Positions 38,475 through 48,693 of a stretch of DNA of 64,000 nucleotides are shown piece by piece. Both the position numbers and the translations under genes were made by a program. Below the pieces are notes generated by a model that worked only from the letters and a program-made list of their open reading frames with translations, made no database searches and was not told the DNA's origin. Each line of letters begins with the position of its first letter. The stretch's first letter is position 1. The DNA comes from Pseudomonas sp. GD03944 (GTDB taxonomy: Bacteria; Pseudomonadota; Gammaproteobacteria; Pseudomonadales; Pseudomonadaceae), in NCBI RefSeq assembly GCF_029839275.1, contig NZ_JAOCAH010000010.1, positions 124,001-188,000 of the forward strand, written 5' to 3'.

Positions 38475-39538
38475 GGCTGTTCTCCAGTGTTCAGTGCATC
38501 GGCCGCGCGCTTCAGGAGTTTTTTCACCGGGGCGGCGAGGCCCAGGCGCGGCGGGGTGGCGAGGTTATACCAGAGCCAGTCGTCATCGGCCATGTCGCTG
38601 GGCTGCGACTCGACCCGGACCAGCCAGGGTTCGATGGCCAGCTGGAAATGGCTGAAGGTGTGGGTCAGCCCGTCCAGTTCGCGGCGTTGTCCGAGGTGCA
38701 GGGCGTGCTGGCTGGCCAGGGGCTCCAGGGCTTGCAGGTCGGTCAGCTCGGGCAGGCTCCACAGACCGCCCCACAGGCCGCTGGACGGGCGGCGGTAGAG
38801 CAGGATGGCGCCTTCGCGGTTGGCCAGGATCGGCATCACCGTGCGCTTCTGCGGCAGGGCCTTGCGCGGCTTGGCGATCGGGTAGCGGATTTCCAGGCCC
38901 AGCATGTGCGCCTGGCAGCCACTCTGCAGCGGGCAGAGCAGGCAGCTCGGCTTGCTGCGGGTACAGAGCGTGGCGCCCAGGTCCATCATCGCCTGGGTGT
39001 AGTTGTTCACGCGGTCCTGGGGTAGGAAACGCTCGGCCACGTCCCAGAGCTGCCGGGCCACCTTGGGCTCGCCCGGATAGCCTTCCTGGGCGACGTAGCG
39101 CGCCAGAACGCGTTTGACGTTGCCGTCGAGGATCGGCGCGCGCAGGCCCATGCTCAGGCTGGCGATGGCGCCAGCGGTGGAGCGGCCGATGCCGGGCAGG
39201 GCGGTGAGCGCGTCGACGTCCCTGGGGAACTCACCACCGTGCTCGGCCATGACAATCTGCGCGGTCTTCTGCAGGTTGCGCGCACGGGTGTAGTAACCCA
39301 GGCCCGTCCACAGGTGCAGGACTTCGTCCTCGGGGGCTTCGGCCAGGTCTTTCACGGAGGGCAGCGCCGCCATGAACCGGTCGAAGTAGCCCAGCACGGT
39401 GCTGACCTGGGTCTGCTGCAGCATGATCTCCGACACCCACACCCGGTATGGGGTGATGCCCTGCTGCCAGGGCAGGTCCTTGCGGCCGTGGTCGTCGTAC
39501 CAGCCCAGTACGGCGCTGGAAAACTGCTCGGGACTCAT
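38471..39538 (-). CDS. mutY: MutY, A/G-specific adenine DNA glycosylase
   Basis: 355 aa. The helix-hairpin-helix [20 protein letters not shown] and the catalytic Asp in [12 protein letters not shown] are present, with the catalytic Glu in [10 protein letters not shown]. Four cysteines in [17 protein letters not shown] follow C-X6-C-X2-C-X5-C and bind [4Fe-4S]. The C-terminal third is the MutT-like 8-oxoG recognition domain. It removes adenine opposite 8-oxoguanine. It overlaps asmA upstream and yggX downstream. Confidence 0.97.
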   Translation of the reverse strand: MSPEQFSSAVLGWYDDHGRKDLPWQQGITPYRVWVSEIMLQQTQVSTVLGYFDRFMAALPSVKDLAEAPEDEVLHLWTGLGYYTRARNLQKTAQIVMAEHGGEFPRDVDALTALPGIGRSTAGAIASLSMGLRAPILDGNVKRVLARYVAQEGYPGEPKVARQLWDVAERFLPQDRVNNYTQAMMDLGATLCTRSKPSCLLCPLQSGCQAHMLGLEIRYPIAKPRKALPQKRTVMPILANREGAILLYRRPSSGLWGGLWSLPELTDLQALEPLASQHALHLGQRRELDGLTHTFSHFQLAIEPWLVRVESQPSDMADDDWLWYNLATPPRLGLAAPVKKLLKRAADALNTGEQP

Positions 39539-41769
39539 CGTTTGAACAGACCTTTCAGGGCGTCTTTCAGCTCGGGGCTGACCTTGTCGCCGAGTTTTTC
39601 TTCGAGCTTCTCGCTGATCTTGTCACCGGCCAGCTTGGCTGCGACCTTGCCCATGCCGTCCTGGTCCAGGCGGCAGGCCTTGGCGCCCAGCTCCAGCGGG
39701 CCACGGCAGCGCAGCGGCCATTCGATGCCGACGTAGCGTTCGTTGACCTGGCAGGCCGGGTCGGGCATTTCGCGCTGGTCACCTTCGATGGTGATGCCGA
39801 CGCGGTAGTCCAGGCCCAGCACGCGCAGGTCGAGGTCGCCGTTGCCGGTGACCGCCAGGCCGGGAATGCGTGCCTTGAGGTCGGGGTTGCTGGCCACGCC
39901 GTTGCGGAACTGCAGGTTGCCCTGCAGCGTGTCGAACGGGGTGTCTTTGGCGCGCGGCTCGCTGTTCAGCGATTTGCGGTTGAGGGTGGCGATGCCGCGG
40001 CACAGTTGCTGTTCCAGGTTGGCATCGACCAGCACGCCGTCATTGAGCAGGAAGCTGGCGTTGCCGTTGAGCCCTTCGACCCAGGCTTTCTGGCTGTTGC
40101 CGGTGGTGGTCAGGCGGGTCTGGAAGTCGAGCTGGCCCTTGAGCGGCGCCGGGCGTTCTTCGGTTTTCAGGAAGGGCTCCACCGGCATGCGGTCGAGGCG
40201 GCTTTCCAGGCTGAGCAGCGGGATGGCCGGGCGCACGTCGGCACTGGCCTTGGCTTCGAAGGCGCCGTCGCCCAGCTTGCCGCGGGCGTCTTCCAGGGTC
40301 AGCAGGCCGCCCTGGGCTCGGGCCTTGAGCGTGGCGTTGGCGATGGCCTGTTTCTTCACGGTCAGCTGGTCGAGCCCCAGGGAGACCTGCAGGTCCAGTT
40401 TGCGCAACGCCTCCACCGGCAGCACCGGCGAAGCGTCCCAGGCTTGCTGGGTCGGGGCGTTCGGCAGCGGCGTGCTGCCGCTCTGGCCGGCACTGGCGAC
40501 GCTTTCCTTGACCTCGGCGCGGCGCGCGGCACCGGCGCTCTTGTCGTCCTTGGCCGGTGGCGGCAGGTAGCGGTCGAGGTTCAGGCGATCGCCCTTGAGC
40601 TGCACGCGCAGGGCCTGCTTGGCGAAGTCGGCGACCGCGATCTGCCCGGTGAAGCTGCTTTCGTCGAGCTTCAGCTTCAGCTCTTCCAGGGTCAGGCTCT
40701 TCGGCGTGCCGCTGAGGCGGGTGACCAGCTCCAACTGGTTGAGGGTCTTGTCATCGGTCATGGGCGGCAGCTTCTGGCCGATGCCGGTGAGAAACTCGCG
40801 CAGGTTGAGCGAGGCGATCGAGAAGGCCCCGGTCAGCTTCGGGTCGGTTTCCAGGTCGCGCACTTTCAGCTCGCCCAGAGCGCGCAGCTGGTTGGCGGAC
40901 AGCTTCAGGCCGTTCCACTCCGCCACCTGGGCGGCCAGGTCGACCAGCAACTGGCCCTGGACGGCGTAGGTCAGGGTCTGGCCGTCGAACGGCTCGCCAG
41001 AGGCCTCACCCGACAGGCGGGCGTCTTCCAGCTGATAGCGCTTGAGCACACGATCAAAGCGCAGCTCGCCCTGCAGCTCGCTGCGAGCGCGCATCACCGG
41101 CTGGTTGGTGCCGAAGAACGCGCTGAGTTTGATCGGGATGGCGGCGCCTTCACGGATGGCACCGGTGGTGAGCTGGATGCTTTCGGCGCTGAATTGTTGG
41201 CCCTTCTGCACGTCGTGGTAATCCACGCGGGCGCTGTTGATGATCAGGCTGTCGATGTCCAGCTTGATCGGCGCGCCTTGCTGGGCAGCGGTGGTGGGCT
41301 CGGTCTCGGGTGCCTCGCCTGGGGTGGCTTCGGTGCTCTGCTGGGCCGGGGCGTCCGCCGGGAGAGGCGGATGGCCGACATCTTCCCAGTTGCCGCGGCC
41401 ATTTTCGTCGCGCTGCAGGTTGAGGTTGAGGCCGTCGATGCGGATATCGCTCATCTGCACTTCTTTGCGCAGCAGCGGCAGCACGCGCACCGAAAGGCCC
41501 AGCAGGCGCAGGTCGGCGAAAGGCTGGTCGGGGGTGGTGGCGCTGGCCAGGGTGGCGTCTGTCAGCTCCAGGCCGAGCCAGGGAAACAGGCTCCAGCCGA
41601 TATCGCCATTGAGCGTCAGCTCCAGGTTGGCCTTTTCCCGGGCCAGTTGGCGAATCTCATCTTTATAGTCGTTGGGATCGAACAGGTGGGTCAGGGCAAA
41701 GCCCAGCGCCACGATGATCAGCAACAGCCCGAGGAAGAACAGACCCAGGATTTTGCCGAGCGCTTTCAT
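39535..41769 (-). CDS. asmA: AsmA family inner-membrane/periplasmic protein
   Basis: 744 aa from the ATG at 41769; the frame's earlier start at 41850 lacks the right context. A single N-terminal transmembrane helix ([20 protein letters not shown]) precedes a long periplasmic beta-rich chain of the AsmA/TamB repeat type, which bridges membranes in lipid transport. The C-terminal AsmA_2 region ([20 protein letters not shown]) is typical. A Thr/Ala/Pro/Gln-rich linker sits near residue ~165. It overlaps mutY by ATGA. Confidence 0.92.
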   Translation of the reverse strand: MKALGKILGLFFLGLLLIIVALGFALTHLFDPNDYKDEIRQLAREKANLELTLNGDIGWSLFPWLGLELTDATLASATTPDQPFADLRLLGLSVRVLPLLRKEVQMSDIRIDGLNLNLQRDENGRGNWEDVGHPPLPADAPAQQSTEATPGEAPETEPTTAAQQGAPIKLDIDSLIINSARVDYHDVQKGQQFSAESIQLTTGAIREGAAIPIKLSAFFGTNQPVMRARSELQGELRFDRVLKRYQLEDARLSGEASGEPFDGQTLTYAVQGQLLVDLAAQVAEWNGLKLSANQLRALGELKVRDLETDPKLTGAFSIASLNLREFLTGIGQKLPPMTDDKTLNQLELVTRLSGTPKSLTLEELKLKLDESSFTGQIAVADFAKQALRVQLKGDRLNLDRYLPPPAKDDKSAGAARRAEVKESVASAGQSGSTPLPNAPTQQAWDASPVLPVEALRKLDLQVSLGLDQLTVKKQAIANATLKARAQGGLLTLEDARGKLGDGAFEAKASADVRPAIPLLSLESRLDRMPVEPFLKTEERPAPLKGQLDFQTRLTTTGNSQKAWVEGLNGNASFLLNDGVLVDANLEQQLCRGIATLNRKSLNSEPRAKDTPFDTLQGNLQFRNGVASNPDLKARIPGLAVTGNGDLDLRVLGLDYRVGITIEGDQREMPDPACQVNERYVGIEWPLRCRGPLELGAKACRLDQDGMGKVAAKLAGDKISEKLEEKLGDKVSPELKDALKGLFKR

Positions 41770-41830
41770 GGACGAATCCTTGTTGGTGAATGACTGAAGT
41801 ATGAGGGCGCGAGTATAGCGCCGACGCGTT

Positions 41831-42937
41831 TCAAAGGTGGCGTGCCACACGTTCGGCGATGGCCAGGCTGGCGGTCAGCCCCGGTGATTCGATGCCGAAC
41901 AGGTTGATCAGGCCAGGCAGGCCGTGTTCGGCAGAGGTTTGGATAAGGAAGTCGGCAGCCGGTTCCCCGGGGCCGACGAGTTTTGGCCGGATGCCACTAT
42001 AGGCCGGTAGCAGGCGCTGGGTATCGAGCGCCGGAAAGTAGCGGCGTATGGCCTGGGCGAAGGGCTCGCGCAGGCGTTCGTCGACGCTGTAATCGAGTGT
42101 GTCGACGTACTGCACGTCGGGGCCGAAGCGCAGCTGGCCGCCCAGGTCGAGGGTGGCGTGAATGCCCAGGCCCGCGGTATTGGCTTCCGGCATCGGGTAG
42201 ATCAGGTGCTGGAACGGCGAGCGGCCGCTGTAGGCGAAGTAGCGGCCCTGGCACCAGTGCGACGGCGCGATTCGGGCGGCCGGCATTCCCTGGGTGCGTT
42301 GGGCCAGTTGGCGGGCGAACAGCCCGCCGGCGTTGATCACGCGCTGGGCCTTGATGCGGAACGGCTGGCCGGCACTCAGGCCGCTGGCGATCCAGCCGTC
42401 GCCGTCGTGGTGCAGCCCGTCGACCCGGGTATGCAGGGCCAGTTGGGCGCCCAGTCGTTCCGCGGCCGCGAGCAACGACTGCAGGTAGGCGTGGCTGTCG
42501 ATGATGCCGGTGCTGGGCGAAAGCAGGGCCGAGACCCCATGCAGCGCCGGCTCCAGGCGTTGCAGGTGCGCCCGGTCCAGCGCCTGCAGGTCATGGACGC
42601 CGCAGGCGTCGGCGTTGCTGGCGAGCGCCTCCAGTTTGCTCTGCTCGGCCTCGCTCACGGCCACCAGCAGCTTGCCGATCCGTCGATGGGCCACGCCGTG
42701 CTCCGTGCACCAGGCATACAGACGCTCGCGGCCTTCCAGGCACAACAGCGCCTTGGCCGAGCCTCGCGGGTAGTAGAGGCCGGCGTGGATGACCTCGGAG
42801 TTGCGGCTCGAGGTGTGCGTGCCCACGGCGGCTTCGGCGTCGACGATCAGCAGGTCGGGGCTCGTCCCGGCGAGGCGTGCGGCGCAAGCCAGGCCGACGG
42901 CGCCGGCACCAATGACCAGGGTATCGATACTGTCCAT
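41831..42937 (-). CDS. FAD-dependent oxidoreductase, L-2-hydroxyglutarate oxidase-like
   Basis: 368 aa of the DAO fold. The FAD motif is LVIGAGAVGLACAARL, and SSRNSEVIHAGLYYPRGSAK closely matches the L2HGDH/LhgO signature. GVHDLQALDRAHLQRLEPAL and the C-terminal YSGIRPKLVGPGEPA also fit. It would oxidise an L-2-hydroxy acid, plausibly L-2-hydroxyglutarate to 2-oxoglutarate. It ends 62 nt from the asmA start on the same strand and is divergent from the desaturase-like gene. Confidence 0.82.
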   Translation of the reverse strand: MDSIDTLVIGAGAVGLACAARLAGTSPDLLIVDAEAAVGTHTSSRNSEVIHAGLYYPRGSAKALLCLEGRERLYAWCTEHGVAHRRIGKLLVAVSEAEQSKLEALASNADACGVHDLQALDRAHLQRLEPALHGVSALLSPSTGIIDSHAYLQSLLAAAERLGAQLALHTRVDGLHHDGDGWIASGLSAGQPFRIKAQRVINAGGLFARQLAQRTQGMPAARIAPSHWCQGRYFAYSGRSPFQHLIYPMPEANTAGLGIHATLDLGGQLRFGPDVQYVDTLDYSVDERLREPFAQAIRRYFPALDTQRLLPAYSGIRPKLVGPGEPAADFLIQTSAEHGLPGLINLFGIESPGLTASLAIAERVARHL

Positions 42938-43032
42938 GGCGTGTTCGGTGGCGATGTTTGGCGGGTTCGGCTGCCTGCCGGGCTGGCCGACAGCGGTAGG
43001 CTGGCGAGCATAACAAGAACCACGAGGTGTTC

Positions 43033-44250
43033 ATGAACGTCGCGATCATGGCCTTTCCCTTGTACATCCTGCTGATGCTGGCGGAGCTGGCCTACGAGCG
43101 TCATGCCGGGCGCAGCACCTATCGCCTGGCCGATGCCAGTACCAGCATCAACACGGCGGTGCTGCGGGTGTTGCTCGAAGGGCCTCTGCGCCTGTTGCTG
43201 GTGGTGCCCTATGCCTGGTTGTACGAGCACGGGCGGCTGTTCGAGTGGGATGCGACTTCGCCCTGGGCCTGGCTGCTGGGCTTCATCGCCGTGGATTTCT
43301 GCTTCTACTGGGCGCACCGCACCCTGCACCGCTACAACCTGCTGTGGGGCGCGCACCAGCCCCATCACTCCAGCGAGGACTTCAACCTGTCCACGGCGCT
43401 GCGCAAAGGCGCGTTCCAGACAGCCTTCGACTGGCCGTTCTACCTGCCGTTGGCGCTGCTCGGGCTGCCGTTGCCGCTGTTTCTGCTGCTGTTGGGAATC
43501 CAGTTGGCCTACCAGTTCTGGATTCACACCCAGCACGTCGGTCGCCTGGGCTGGCTGGAGCAGGTGCTGATCACGCCGTCGCTGCACCGCGTCCACCACG
43601 GGCAGAACGACTGCTACATCGACAAGAACCATGGGGGCGTGTTCATCATCTGGGACCGGCTGTTCGGCACCTATGCCGAAGAGCGCGAGCCTGTGCGCTA
43701 CGGGGTCACCACGCCGGTCGCCACCTTCGACCCGATCCGCCTGCAGTTCAGCTGGTGGCGCCTGCTCTGGGCTGACGCCCGGGCCACACGCTCCTGGTGG
43801 GACAAGCTGCGCCTGTGGTGGATGCCGACGGGCTGGCGCCCTGAGGATGTGAAGCACAGGCCCTGGCCGAAGATGCCGGCCGACAAGTTCGAAACGCATT
43901 ACCCGGCGCGCCTCAAGGCCTATGCGTTCGTGCAATTTCTGGCGATCAATGCCCTGGCGTTGTGCTTCCTGTTCCGCCTCGGCCAGGCCTCGGTCTGGGA
44001 ACCGTGGTTGCTGGTGCTGGTGATCCTCGGCAGCTGCGTCAGCCTGGGGCTGCTGTTCGAAGACAGCCGGCATGTCGGCTGGCTGGAAGGTGCGCGTTTG
44101 CTGGCGATGGCCGGGTTGGCACTGGCCTGGGGCGAATGGCTGGCGCCGGGTTTGGCAGGGTGGGGCGTGCTGCTGGCGGGGCTGTGTCTGGCCAATGCGG
44201 TCTGGCTGGGTTGGCTGCTATCGTCTGCGAGGCTCGCGCGAGCCGTCTAG
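43033..44250 (+). CDS. Sterol desaturase / fatty-acid hydroxylase family di-iron membrane protein
   Basis: 405 aa from the ATG at 43033, just after GAGGTG. The eight-histidine di-iron ligand set is visible: HRTLH, HQPHH and, later, HRVHHG, spread between membrane helices. Helices at the C-terminus (GEWLAPGLAGWGVLLAGLCL region) add a second membrane block of ~110 residues beyond the hydroxylase domain, as in alkylglycerol-monooxygenase-like members. It would hydroxylate or desaturate a lipid in the inner membrane. The substrate is unknown. Confidence 0.85.
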   Translation: MNVAIMAFPLYILLMLAELAYERHAGRSTYRLADASTSINTAVLRVLLEGPLRLLLVVPYAWLYEHGRLFEWDATSPWAWLLGFIAVDFCFYWAHRTLHRYNLLWGAHQPHHSSEDFNLSTALRKGAFQTAFDWPFYLPLALLGLPLPLFLLLLGIQLAYQFWIHTQHVGRLGWLEQVLITPSLHRVHHGQNDCYIDKNHGGVFIIWDRLFGTYAEEREPVRYGVTTPVATFDPIRLQFSWWRLLWADARATRSWWDKLRLWWMPTGWRPEDVKHRPWPKMPADKFETHYPARLKAYAFVQFLAINALALCFLFRLGQASVWEPWLLVLVILGSCVSLGLLFEDSRHVGWLEGARLLAMAGLALAWGEWLAPGLAGWGVLLAGLCLANAVWLGWLLSSARLARAV

Positions 44251-44479
44251 ACAAGGCCTTTGCGGCCGTTCGTCAGATTTTTTCAGCTCGCCAGGCCTCG
44301 GGGCGGCATTTTGCCGCATGTTTCAGTGCGGCGGCGCACATCCGAGACCGAGAGCCAATGGTTTTCAAGTGCGAACCGGCTATTTCTAGTGGTACTCTCA
44401 TATTAATTGGCCATATACACGGTTCAGCGTGTGGTGTTTGGCCAATGTCTTGCCTGCAACCATAACAGAGAAGAAATCA

Positions 44480-46138
44480 ATGACTGACGCCCTTGTGTTG
44501 GACGGCGCTTCAGCGACGCCTGCGTTTCTGTCCAAGGAACGTATTATCGCTAAACCTGGCTTCAACCGCTGGCTGGTTCCGCCGGCGGCTCTGGCCATTC
44601 ACCTGTGCATCGGCATGGCTTACGGTTTCTCCGTATTCTGGTTGCCGCTGTCCAAAGCCATCGGTATCGACGCGCCCGTCGCGTGCGCCGCGGATATCGG
44701 CTTCTTCGAACAGATCTTCGCCAGCAACTGCGATTGGCAGATTTCCATGCTGGGCTGGATCTACACCCTGTTCTTCGTCTTCCTGGGCTGCGCGGCTGCC
44801 GTCTGGGGTGGCTGGCTGGAACACGCAGGCCCACGCAAGGCTGGCCTGGTTTCGGCGGTGTGCTGGTGTGGTGGTCTGCTGATTTCCGCACTCGGTATCT
44901 ACACGCACCAGATCTGGCTGATGTGGGTCGGTTCCGGTGTGATCGGCGGTATCGGTCTGGGCCTGGGCTACATCTCCCCGGTATCGACCCTGATCAAGTG
45001 GTTCCCGGACAAGCGCGGCATGGCGACCGGTATGGCCATCATGGGCTTCGGTGGCGGCGCGATGGTCGGTGCTCCGCTGGCTGCTGCCCTGATGGGTCAC
45101 TTCTCCAGCGAAACCGATGTCGGTGTATGGCAGAGCTTCGTGGTCATGGCGGTGATCTATTTCATCTTCATGGTCGGTGGCGCACTGTCCTACCGCGTTC
45201 CGCCGACTGGCTGGAAACCGGCTGGCTGGACCGCTCCGGCTGCCAAGGCCAACAACGCGATGATCACCAAGGGCCACGTCCACGTGAACACCGCGTGGAA
45301 AACCCCGCAATTCTGGCTGGTCTGGGCCGTTCTGTGCCTGAACGTATCCGCCGGTATCGGCATCATCGGCATGGCGTCGCCCATGCTGCAGGAAGTGTTC
45401 GGCGGCAAGCTGATCGGTAGCCACCTGTCCTTCAGCGAGCTGAGCGCCGCCGAACTGGGCCAGATCGCCGCCATCGCAGCCGGCTTCACCGGTCTGCTGA
45501 GCCTGTTCAACATCGGTGGTCGCTTCTTCTGGGCGTCCTTCTCCGACCTGATCGGCCGCAAGGCGACCTACTTCGTGTTCTTCGCCCTGGGCTTCGTGCT
45601 CTACGCCATCGTGCCGTGGGCCGGTCACCTGGGCAGCGTCGCGTTCTTCGTGTTCAGCTTCTGCGTGATCCTGTCGATGTACGGCGGTGGCTTCGCCACG
45701 GTCCCGGCCTACCTGGCCGACCTGTTCGGTACCCAGATGGTGGGTGCGATCCACGGTCGCCTGCTGACTGCCTGGGCCGCTGCTGGCGTGCTGGGCCCGG
45801 TACTGGTGAACTACCTGCGTGAGTACCAGCTGAGCATCGGCGTCGAGCGTGCTGCTGCCTACGACATCACCCTGTACATCCTGGCCGGCCTGCTGGTCCT
45901 GGGCTTCATCTGCAACCTGCTGGTCCGTCCGGTCGATCCGAAGTACTTCATGACCGACGCCGAGCTGGCTGCCGAGCGCGCCTACGGTGAGAAGTCCGCC
46001 CCGAGCGCTGCCGAGCTGGAGTGGGCGGCCGATCCGTCGAGCAAGCCGCTGGTCGCTGCTGCCTGGCTGGCCGTTGGCCTGCCGCTGGCCTGGGGTGTGT
46101 GGATTACCCTGCAGAAGACCGTCGTAATGTTCCAGTAA
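44480..46138 (+). CDS. OFA-family MFS transporter (oxalate/formate-antiporter type) with extra C-terminal helix
   Basis: 552 aa from the ATG at 44480 (AGAGAAG upstream). Twelve MFS helices carry the OFA motifs KWFPDKRGMATGMAIMGFGG and GRFFWASFSDLIGRKATYF. A periplasmic insert with two cysteines (VACAADIGFFEQIFASNC) follows helix 1. After residue ~490 comes a soluble linker and a thirteenth hydrophobic helix (PLVAAAWLAVGLPLAWGVWI). Codons favour GGT, GCT and CGT more than neighbours, as in highly expressed genes. It likely carries a monocarboxylate or dicarboxylate; the substrate is not established. An inverted-repeat element and a terminator follow. Confidence 0.85.
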   Translation: MTDALVLDGASATPAFLSKERIIAKPGFNRWLVPPAALAIHLCIGMAYGFSVFWLPLSKAIGIDAPVACAADIGFFEQIFASNCDWQISMLGWIYTLFFVFLGCAAAVWGGWLEHAGPRKAGLVSAVCWCGGLLISALGIYTHQIWLMWVGSGVIGGIGLGLGYISPVSTLIKWFPDKRGMATGMAIMGFGGGAMVGAPLAAALMGHFSSETDVGVWQSFVVMAVIYFIFMVGGALSYRVPPTGWKPAGWTAPAAKANNAMITKGHVHVNTAWKTPQFWLVWAVLCLNVSAGIGIIGMASPMLQEVFGGKLIGSHLSFSELSAAELGQIAAIAAGFTGLLSLFNIGGRFFWASFSDLIGRKATYFVFFALGFVLYAIVPWAGHLGSVAFFVFSFCVILSMYGGGFATVPAYLADLFGTQMVGAIHGRLLTAWAAAGVLGPVLVNYLREYQLSIGVERAAAYDITLYILAGLLVLGFICNLLVRPVDPKYFMTDAELAAERAYGEKSAPSAAELEWAADPSSKPLVAAAWLAVGLPLAWGVWITLQKTVVMFQ

Positions 46139-46171
46139 TCACGATCTGCTGCGCGTCGGCCCTGCGGCGTT

Positions 46172-46230
46172 AAAAACAGGCTCGGAATGCTCATTTACAA
46201 CCCGTAAATTCCGCTTCCTCGCCTGTTTTT
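46172..46230. repeat. 59-bp near-palindromic intergenic element
   Basis: The outer arms AAAAACAGGC (46172-46181) and GCCTGTTTTT (46221-46230) are perfect complements. The inside GGAAT...ATTCC and ATTTAC...GTAAAT continues the dyad. From memory, a very similar sequence occurs after many genes in Pseudomonas and relatives. The outer arm ends in five T, so it could also end transcription. Confidence 0.6.
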
Positions 46231-46273
46231 GCCTGGCAGGGCTCTAGCTCGCGATATCGTGAGTCGCTTCTTG

Positions 46274-46310
46274 AAAACCCGCTGGCGCCCCGTGCGTCAG
46301 CGGGTTTTTT
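46274..46310 (+). terminator. Terminator after the MFS gene
   Basis: AAAACCCGCTG and CAGCGGGTTTT form an 11-bp stem over a 13-nt loop, ending in six T. It separates the MFS gene from hisB. Confidence 0.9.
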
Positions 46311-46352
46311 CGTCTCTGGTCGCCTTGCTTCAAGGTTGGGTGCTTATCGGCC

Positions 46353-46358
46353 TATAAT
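46353..46358 (+). promoter_or_regulatory. hisB promoter -10 element
   Basis: A perfect TATAAT at 46353-46358 lies 38 nt before the hisB ATG. The -35 region at correct spacing (TTCAAG) is weak. There is no room for a histidine leader-peptide attenuator between it and hisB. Confidence 0.6.
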
Positions 46359-46395
46359 GTCGGCCCTTTCGCCCAATGATTTTGTGGAGCAGGTG

Positions 46396-46989
46396 ATGGC
46401 CGAACGTACGGCATTCGTCGAGCGCAACACCCTGGAGACCCAGATCAAGGTTTCCATCAACCTGGACGGTACCGGCAAGGCCCGTTTCGACATCGGCGTG
46501 CCGTTCCTCGAGCACATGCTCGACCAGATCGCCCGTCATGGCCTGATCGACCTGGATATCGAGTGCAAGGGCGACCTGCACATCGATGACCACCACACCG
46601 TCGAAGACGTCGGCATCACCCTCGGCCAGGCCTTCACCAAGGCCATCGGCGACAAGAAGGGCATGACCCGCTACGGCCACTCCTATGTGCCGCTCGATGA
46701 AGCGCTGTCGCGCGTGGTGATCGACTTCTCCGGTCGCCCGGGCCTGCAGATGCACGTGCCGTTCACCCGCGCCGTGGTCGGTGGCTTCGACGTGGACCTG
46801 TTCCAGGAATTCTTCCAGGGCTTCGTCAACCACGCCCTGGTGTCCCTGCACATCGACAACCTGCGTGGCACCAACACCCACCACCAGATCGAAACCGTGT
46901 TCAAGGCCTTCGGCCGCGCCCTGCGCATGGCCGTCGAGCTCGACCCGCGCATGGCCGGGCAGATGCCGTCCACCAAGGGCGTGCTCTGA
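46396..46989 (+). CDS. hisB: HisB, imidazoleglycerol-phosphate dehydratase
   Basis: 197 aa, the monofunctional dehydratase (no phosphatase domain as in E. coli). It starts at the ATG at 46396 after GGAGCAGG. The metal-binding motifs are [11 protein letters not shown] and [18 protein letters not shown], which carry the His and Glu ligands. It performs the sixth step of histidine synthesis. It overlaps hisH by one base (46989). Confidence 0.97.
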   Translation: MAERTAFVERNTLETQIKVSINLDGTGKARFDIGVPFLEHMLDQIARHGLIDLDIECKGDLHIDDHHTVEDVGITLGQAFTKAIGDKKGMTRYGHSYVPLDEALSRVVIDFSGRPGLQMHVPFTRAVVGGFDVDLFQEFFQGFVNHALVSLHIDNLRGTNTHHQIETVFKAFGRALRMAVELDPRMAGQMPSTKGVL

Positions 46990-47627
46990 TGCAGACGGTA
47001 GCCGTCATCGACTACGGCATGGGCAACCTGCACTCGGTGGCCAAGGCGCTGGAGCACGTGGGTGCCGGCCGGGTACTGGTGACCAGCGATGCCCAGGTGA
47101 TCCGCGAGGCCGACCGCGTGGTGTTCCCCGGTGTGGGCGCGATCCGCGACTGCATGGGTGAGATCCGCCGCCTGGCGTTCGACAGCCTGGTGCGCGAGGT
47201 CAGCCAGGACCGTCCGTTCCTCGGCATCTGCGTGGGCATGCAGGCGCTGCTCGAGCGCAGCGAAGAGAACGACGGCGTGGACTGCATCGGCCTGTTCCCC
47301 GGCCAGGTGCGTTTCTTCGGCAAGGACATGGTCGAAGACGGCGAGCCGCTGAAGGTCCCGCACATGGGCTGGAACGAAGTGAGCCAGACCGTGCGTCACC
47401 CGCTCTGGCACGACATCCCGGACCAGGCGCGTTTCTACTTCGTGCACAGCTACTACATCGAGTCCGGCAACCCCCGGCAGGTGGTCGGTCGCGGCCACTA
47501 CGGCAAGGACTTCGCCGCGGCCCTGGCCGATGGCTCGCGCTTCGCCGTGCAGTTCCACCCGGAGAAGAGCCACACCCATGGCCTGCAGTTGCTGCAGAAC
47601 TTCGTCGCCTGGGACGGCCGCTGGTAA
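46989..47627 (+). CDS. hisH: HisH, IGP synthase glutaminase subunit
   Basis: 212 aa class I glutamine amidotransferase. The nucleophile Cys is in [13 protein letters not shown], and the His/Glu pair in QFHPEKSH. The oxyanion region [12 protein letters not shown] is normal. It supplies ammonia to HisF. It shares one base with both hisB and the DUF2164 gene. Confidence 0.97.
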   Translation: MQTVAVIDYGMGNLHSVAKALEHVGAGRVLVTSDAQVIREADRVVFPGVGAIRDCMGEIRRLAFDSLVREVSQDRPFLGICVGMQALLERSEENDGVDCIGLFPGQVRFFGKDMVEDGEPLKVPHMGWNEVSQTVRHPLWHDIPDQARFYFVHSYYIESGNPRQVVGRGHYGKDFAAALADGSRFAVQFHPEKSHTHGLQLLQNFVAWDGRW

Positions 47628-47884
47628 TGAGCCGCGCGAAGAAGGAGCCGATCCTCGCCCTGGACTCTGCCCAGGAGCAGGAAGCCCTGCTGGTGCTCAA
47701 GCGCTTCCTGTCCGATCGCTTCGAGCTGGAGCTGGGCTCCTTCGAGGTGCAGGAAGTGCTCGACCTGTTCGCGCGCGACATCGCTCCGTACTACTACAAC
47801 AAGGCCATTCTCGACGTGCAGACGCACCTGAAAGACAGGTTCGAAAGCATCGAGAGCGACCTCTGGGCGCTCGAGAAGAGCTGA
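47627..47884 (+). CDS. DUF2164 family protein inside the his operon
   Basis: 85 aa. [20 protein letters not shown] and [20 protein letters not shown] are the family's features. It starts in the last base of hisH (TAATG overlap), and hisA begins 38 nt after its stop. It is soluble and helical. Pseudomonas his clusters conserve it at this place, but no role in histidine synthesis is known. Confidence 0.85.
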   Translation: MSRAKKEPILALDSAQEQEALLVLKRFLSDRFELELGSFEVQEVLDLFARDIAPYYYNKAILDVQTHLKDRFESIESDLWALEKS

Positions 47885-47922
47885 CCTTCCACCGATTTTC
47901 ACGACTTGAACAGGTTCAACCG

Positions 47923-48660
47923 ATGCTGATTATCCCCGCTATCGATCTCAAGGACGGCGCCTGCGTGCGTCTGCGCCAGGGCCGCATGGAAGATTCCACG
48001 GTGTTCTCCGATGACCCGGTGAGCATGGCCGCCAAATGGGTCGAGGGCGGTTGCCGTCGTCTGCACCTGGTGGACCTGAACGGCGCCTTCGAAGGCCAGC
48101 CGGTGAACGGCGAGGTGGTCACCGCCATCGCCAAGCGCTACCCGAACCTGCCGATCCAGATCGGTGGCGGCATCCGCACCCTGGAAACCATCGAGCACTA
48201 CGTCAAGGCCGGCGTCAGCTACGTGATCATCGGCACCAAGGCGGTGAAGGATCCGGCCTTCGTCACAGAGGCGTGCAAGGCGTTCCCGGGCAAGGTCATC
48301 GTCGGCCTGGACGCCAAGGACGGTTTCGTCGCCACCGACGGCTGGGCTGAAGTCAGCACCGTGCAGGCCACCGACCTGGCCAAGCGTTTCGAGGCCGATG
48401 GCGTGTCCGCCATCGTCTACACCGACATCGCCAAAGACGGCATGATGCAGGGCTGCAACGTCGAAGCCACCGCGGCCCTGGCCGCCGCCAGCCGCATCCC
48501 GGTGATCGCCTCGGGCGGCATCCACAACCTGGGCGACATCGAAAAACTGCTGGCCGCCAAGGCCCCGGGGATCATCGGCGCCATCACCGGCCGGGCGATC
48601 TACGAAGGCACCCTGGATGTCGCCGAAGCCCAGGCGTTCTGCGACACCTACACCGGCTGA
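47923..48660 (+). CDS. hisA: HisA, ProFAR isomerase
   Basis: 245 aa TIM barrel from the ATG at 47923. The catalytic Asp8 is in [13 protein letters not shown], and the two phosphate-binding loops are IQIGGGIRT and [11 protein letters not shown]. The frame stays open upstream to 47530, inside hisH, but only this start gives the family N-terminus. Confidence 0.97.
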   Translation: MLIIPAIDLKDGACVRLRQGRMEDSTVFSDDPVSMAAKWVEGGCRRLHLVDLNGAFEGQPVNGEVVTAIAKRYPNLPIQIGGGIRTLETIEHYVKAGVSYVIIGTKAVKDPAFVTEACKAFPGKVIVGLDAKDGFVATDGWAEVSTVQATDLAKRFEADGVSAIVYTDIAKDGMMQGCNVEATAALAAASRIPVIASGGIHNLGDIEKLLAAKAPGIIGAITGRAIYEGTLDVAEAQAFCDTYTG

Positions 48661-48669
48661 TTCGTACGC

Positions 48670-48693
48670 GGGGTGGGTCAGCCGGCCCACCCC
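48670..48693. promoter_or_regulatory. Hairpin between hisA and hisF
   Basis: GGGGTGGG-TCAGCCGG-CCCACCCC is a perfect 8-bp GC stem, 9 nt after the hisA stop. It lacks a T-run, so read-through into hisF 72 nt on is likely. It may slow ribosomes or protect the upstream message. Confidence 0.45.
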
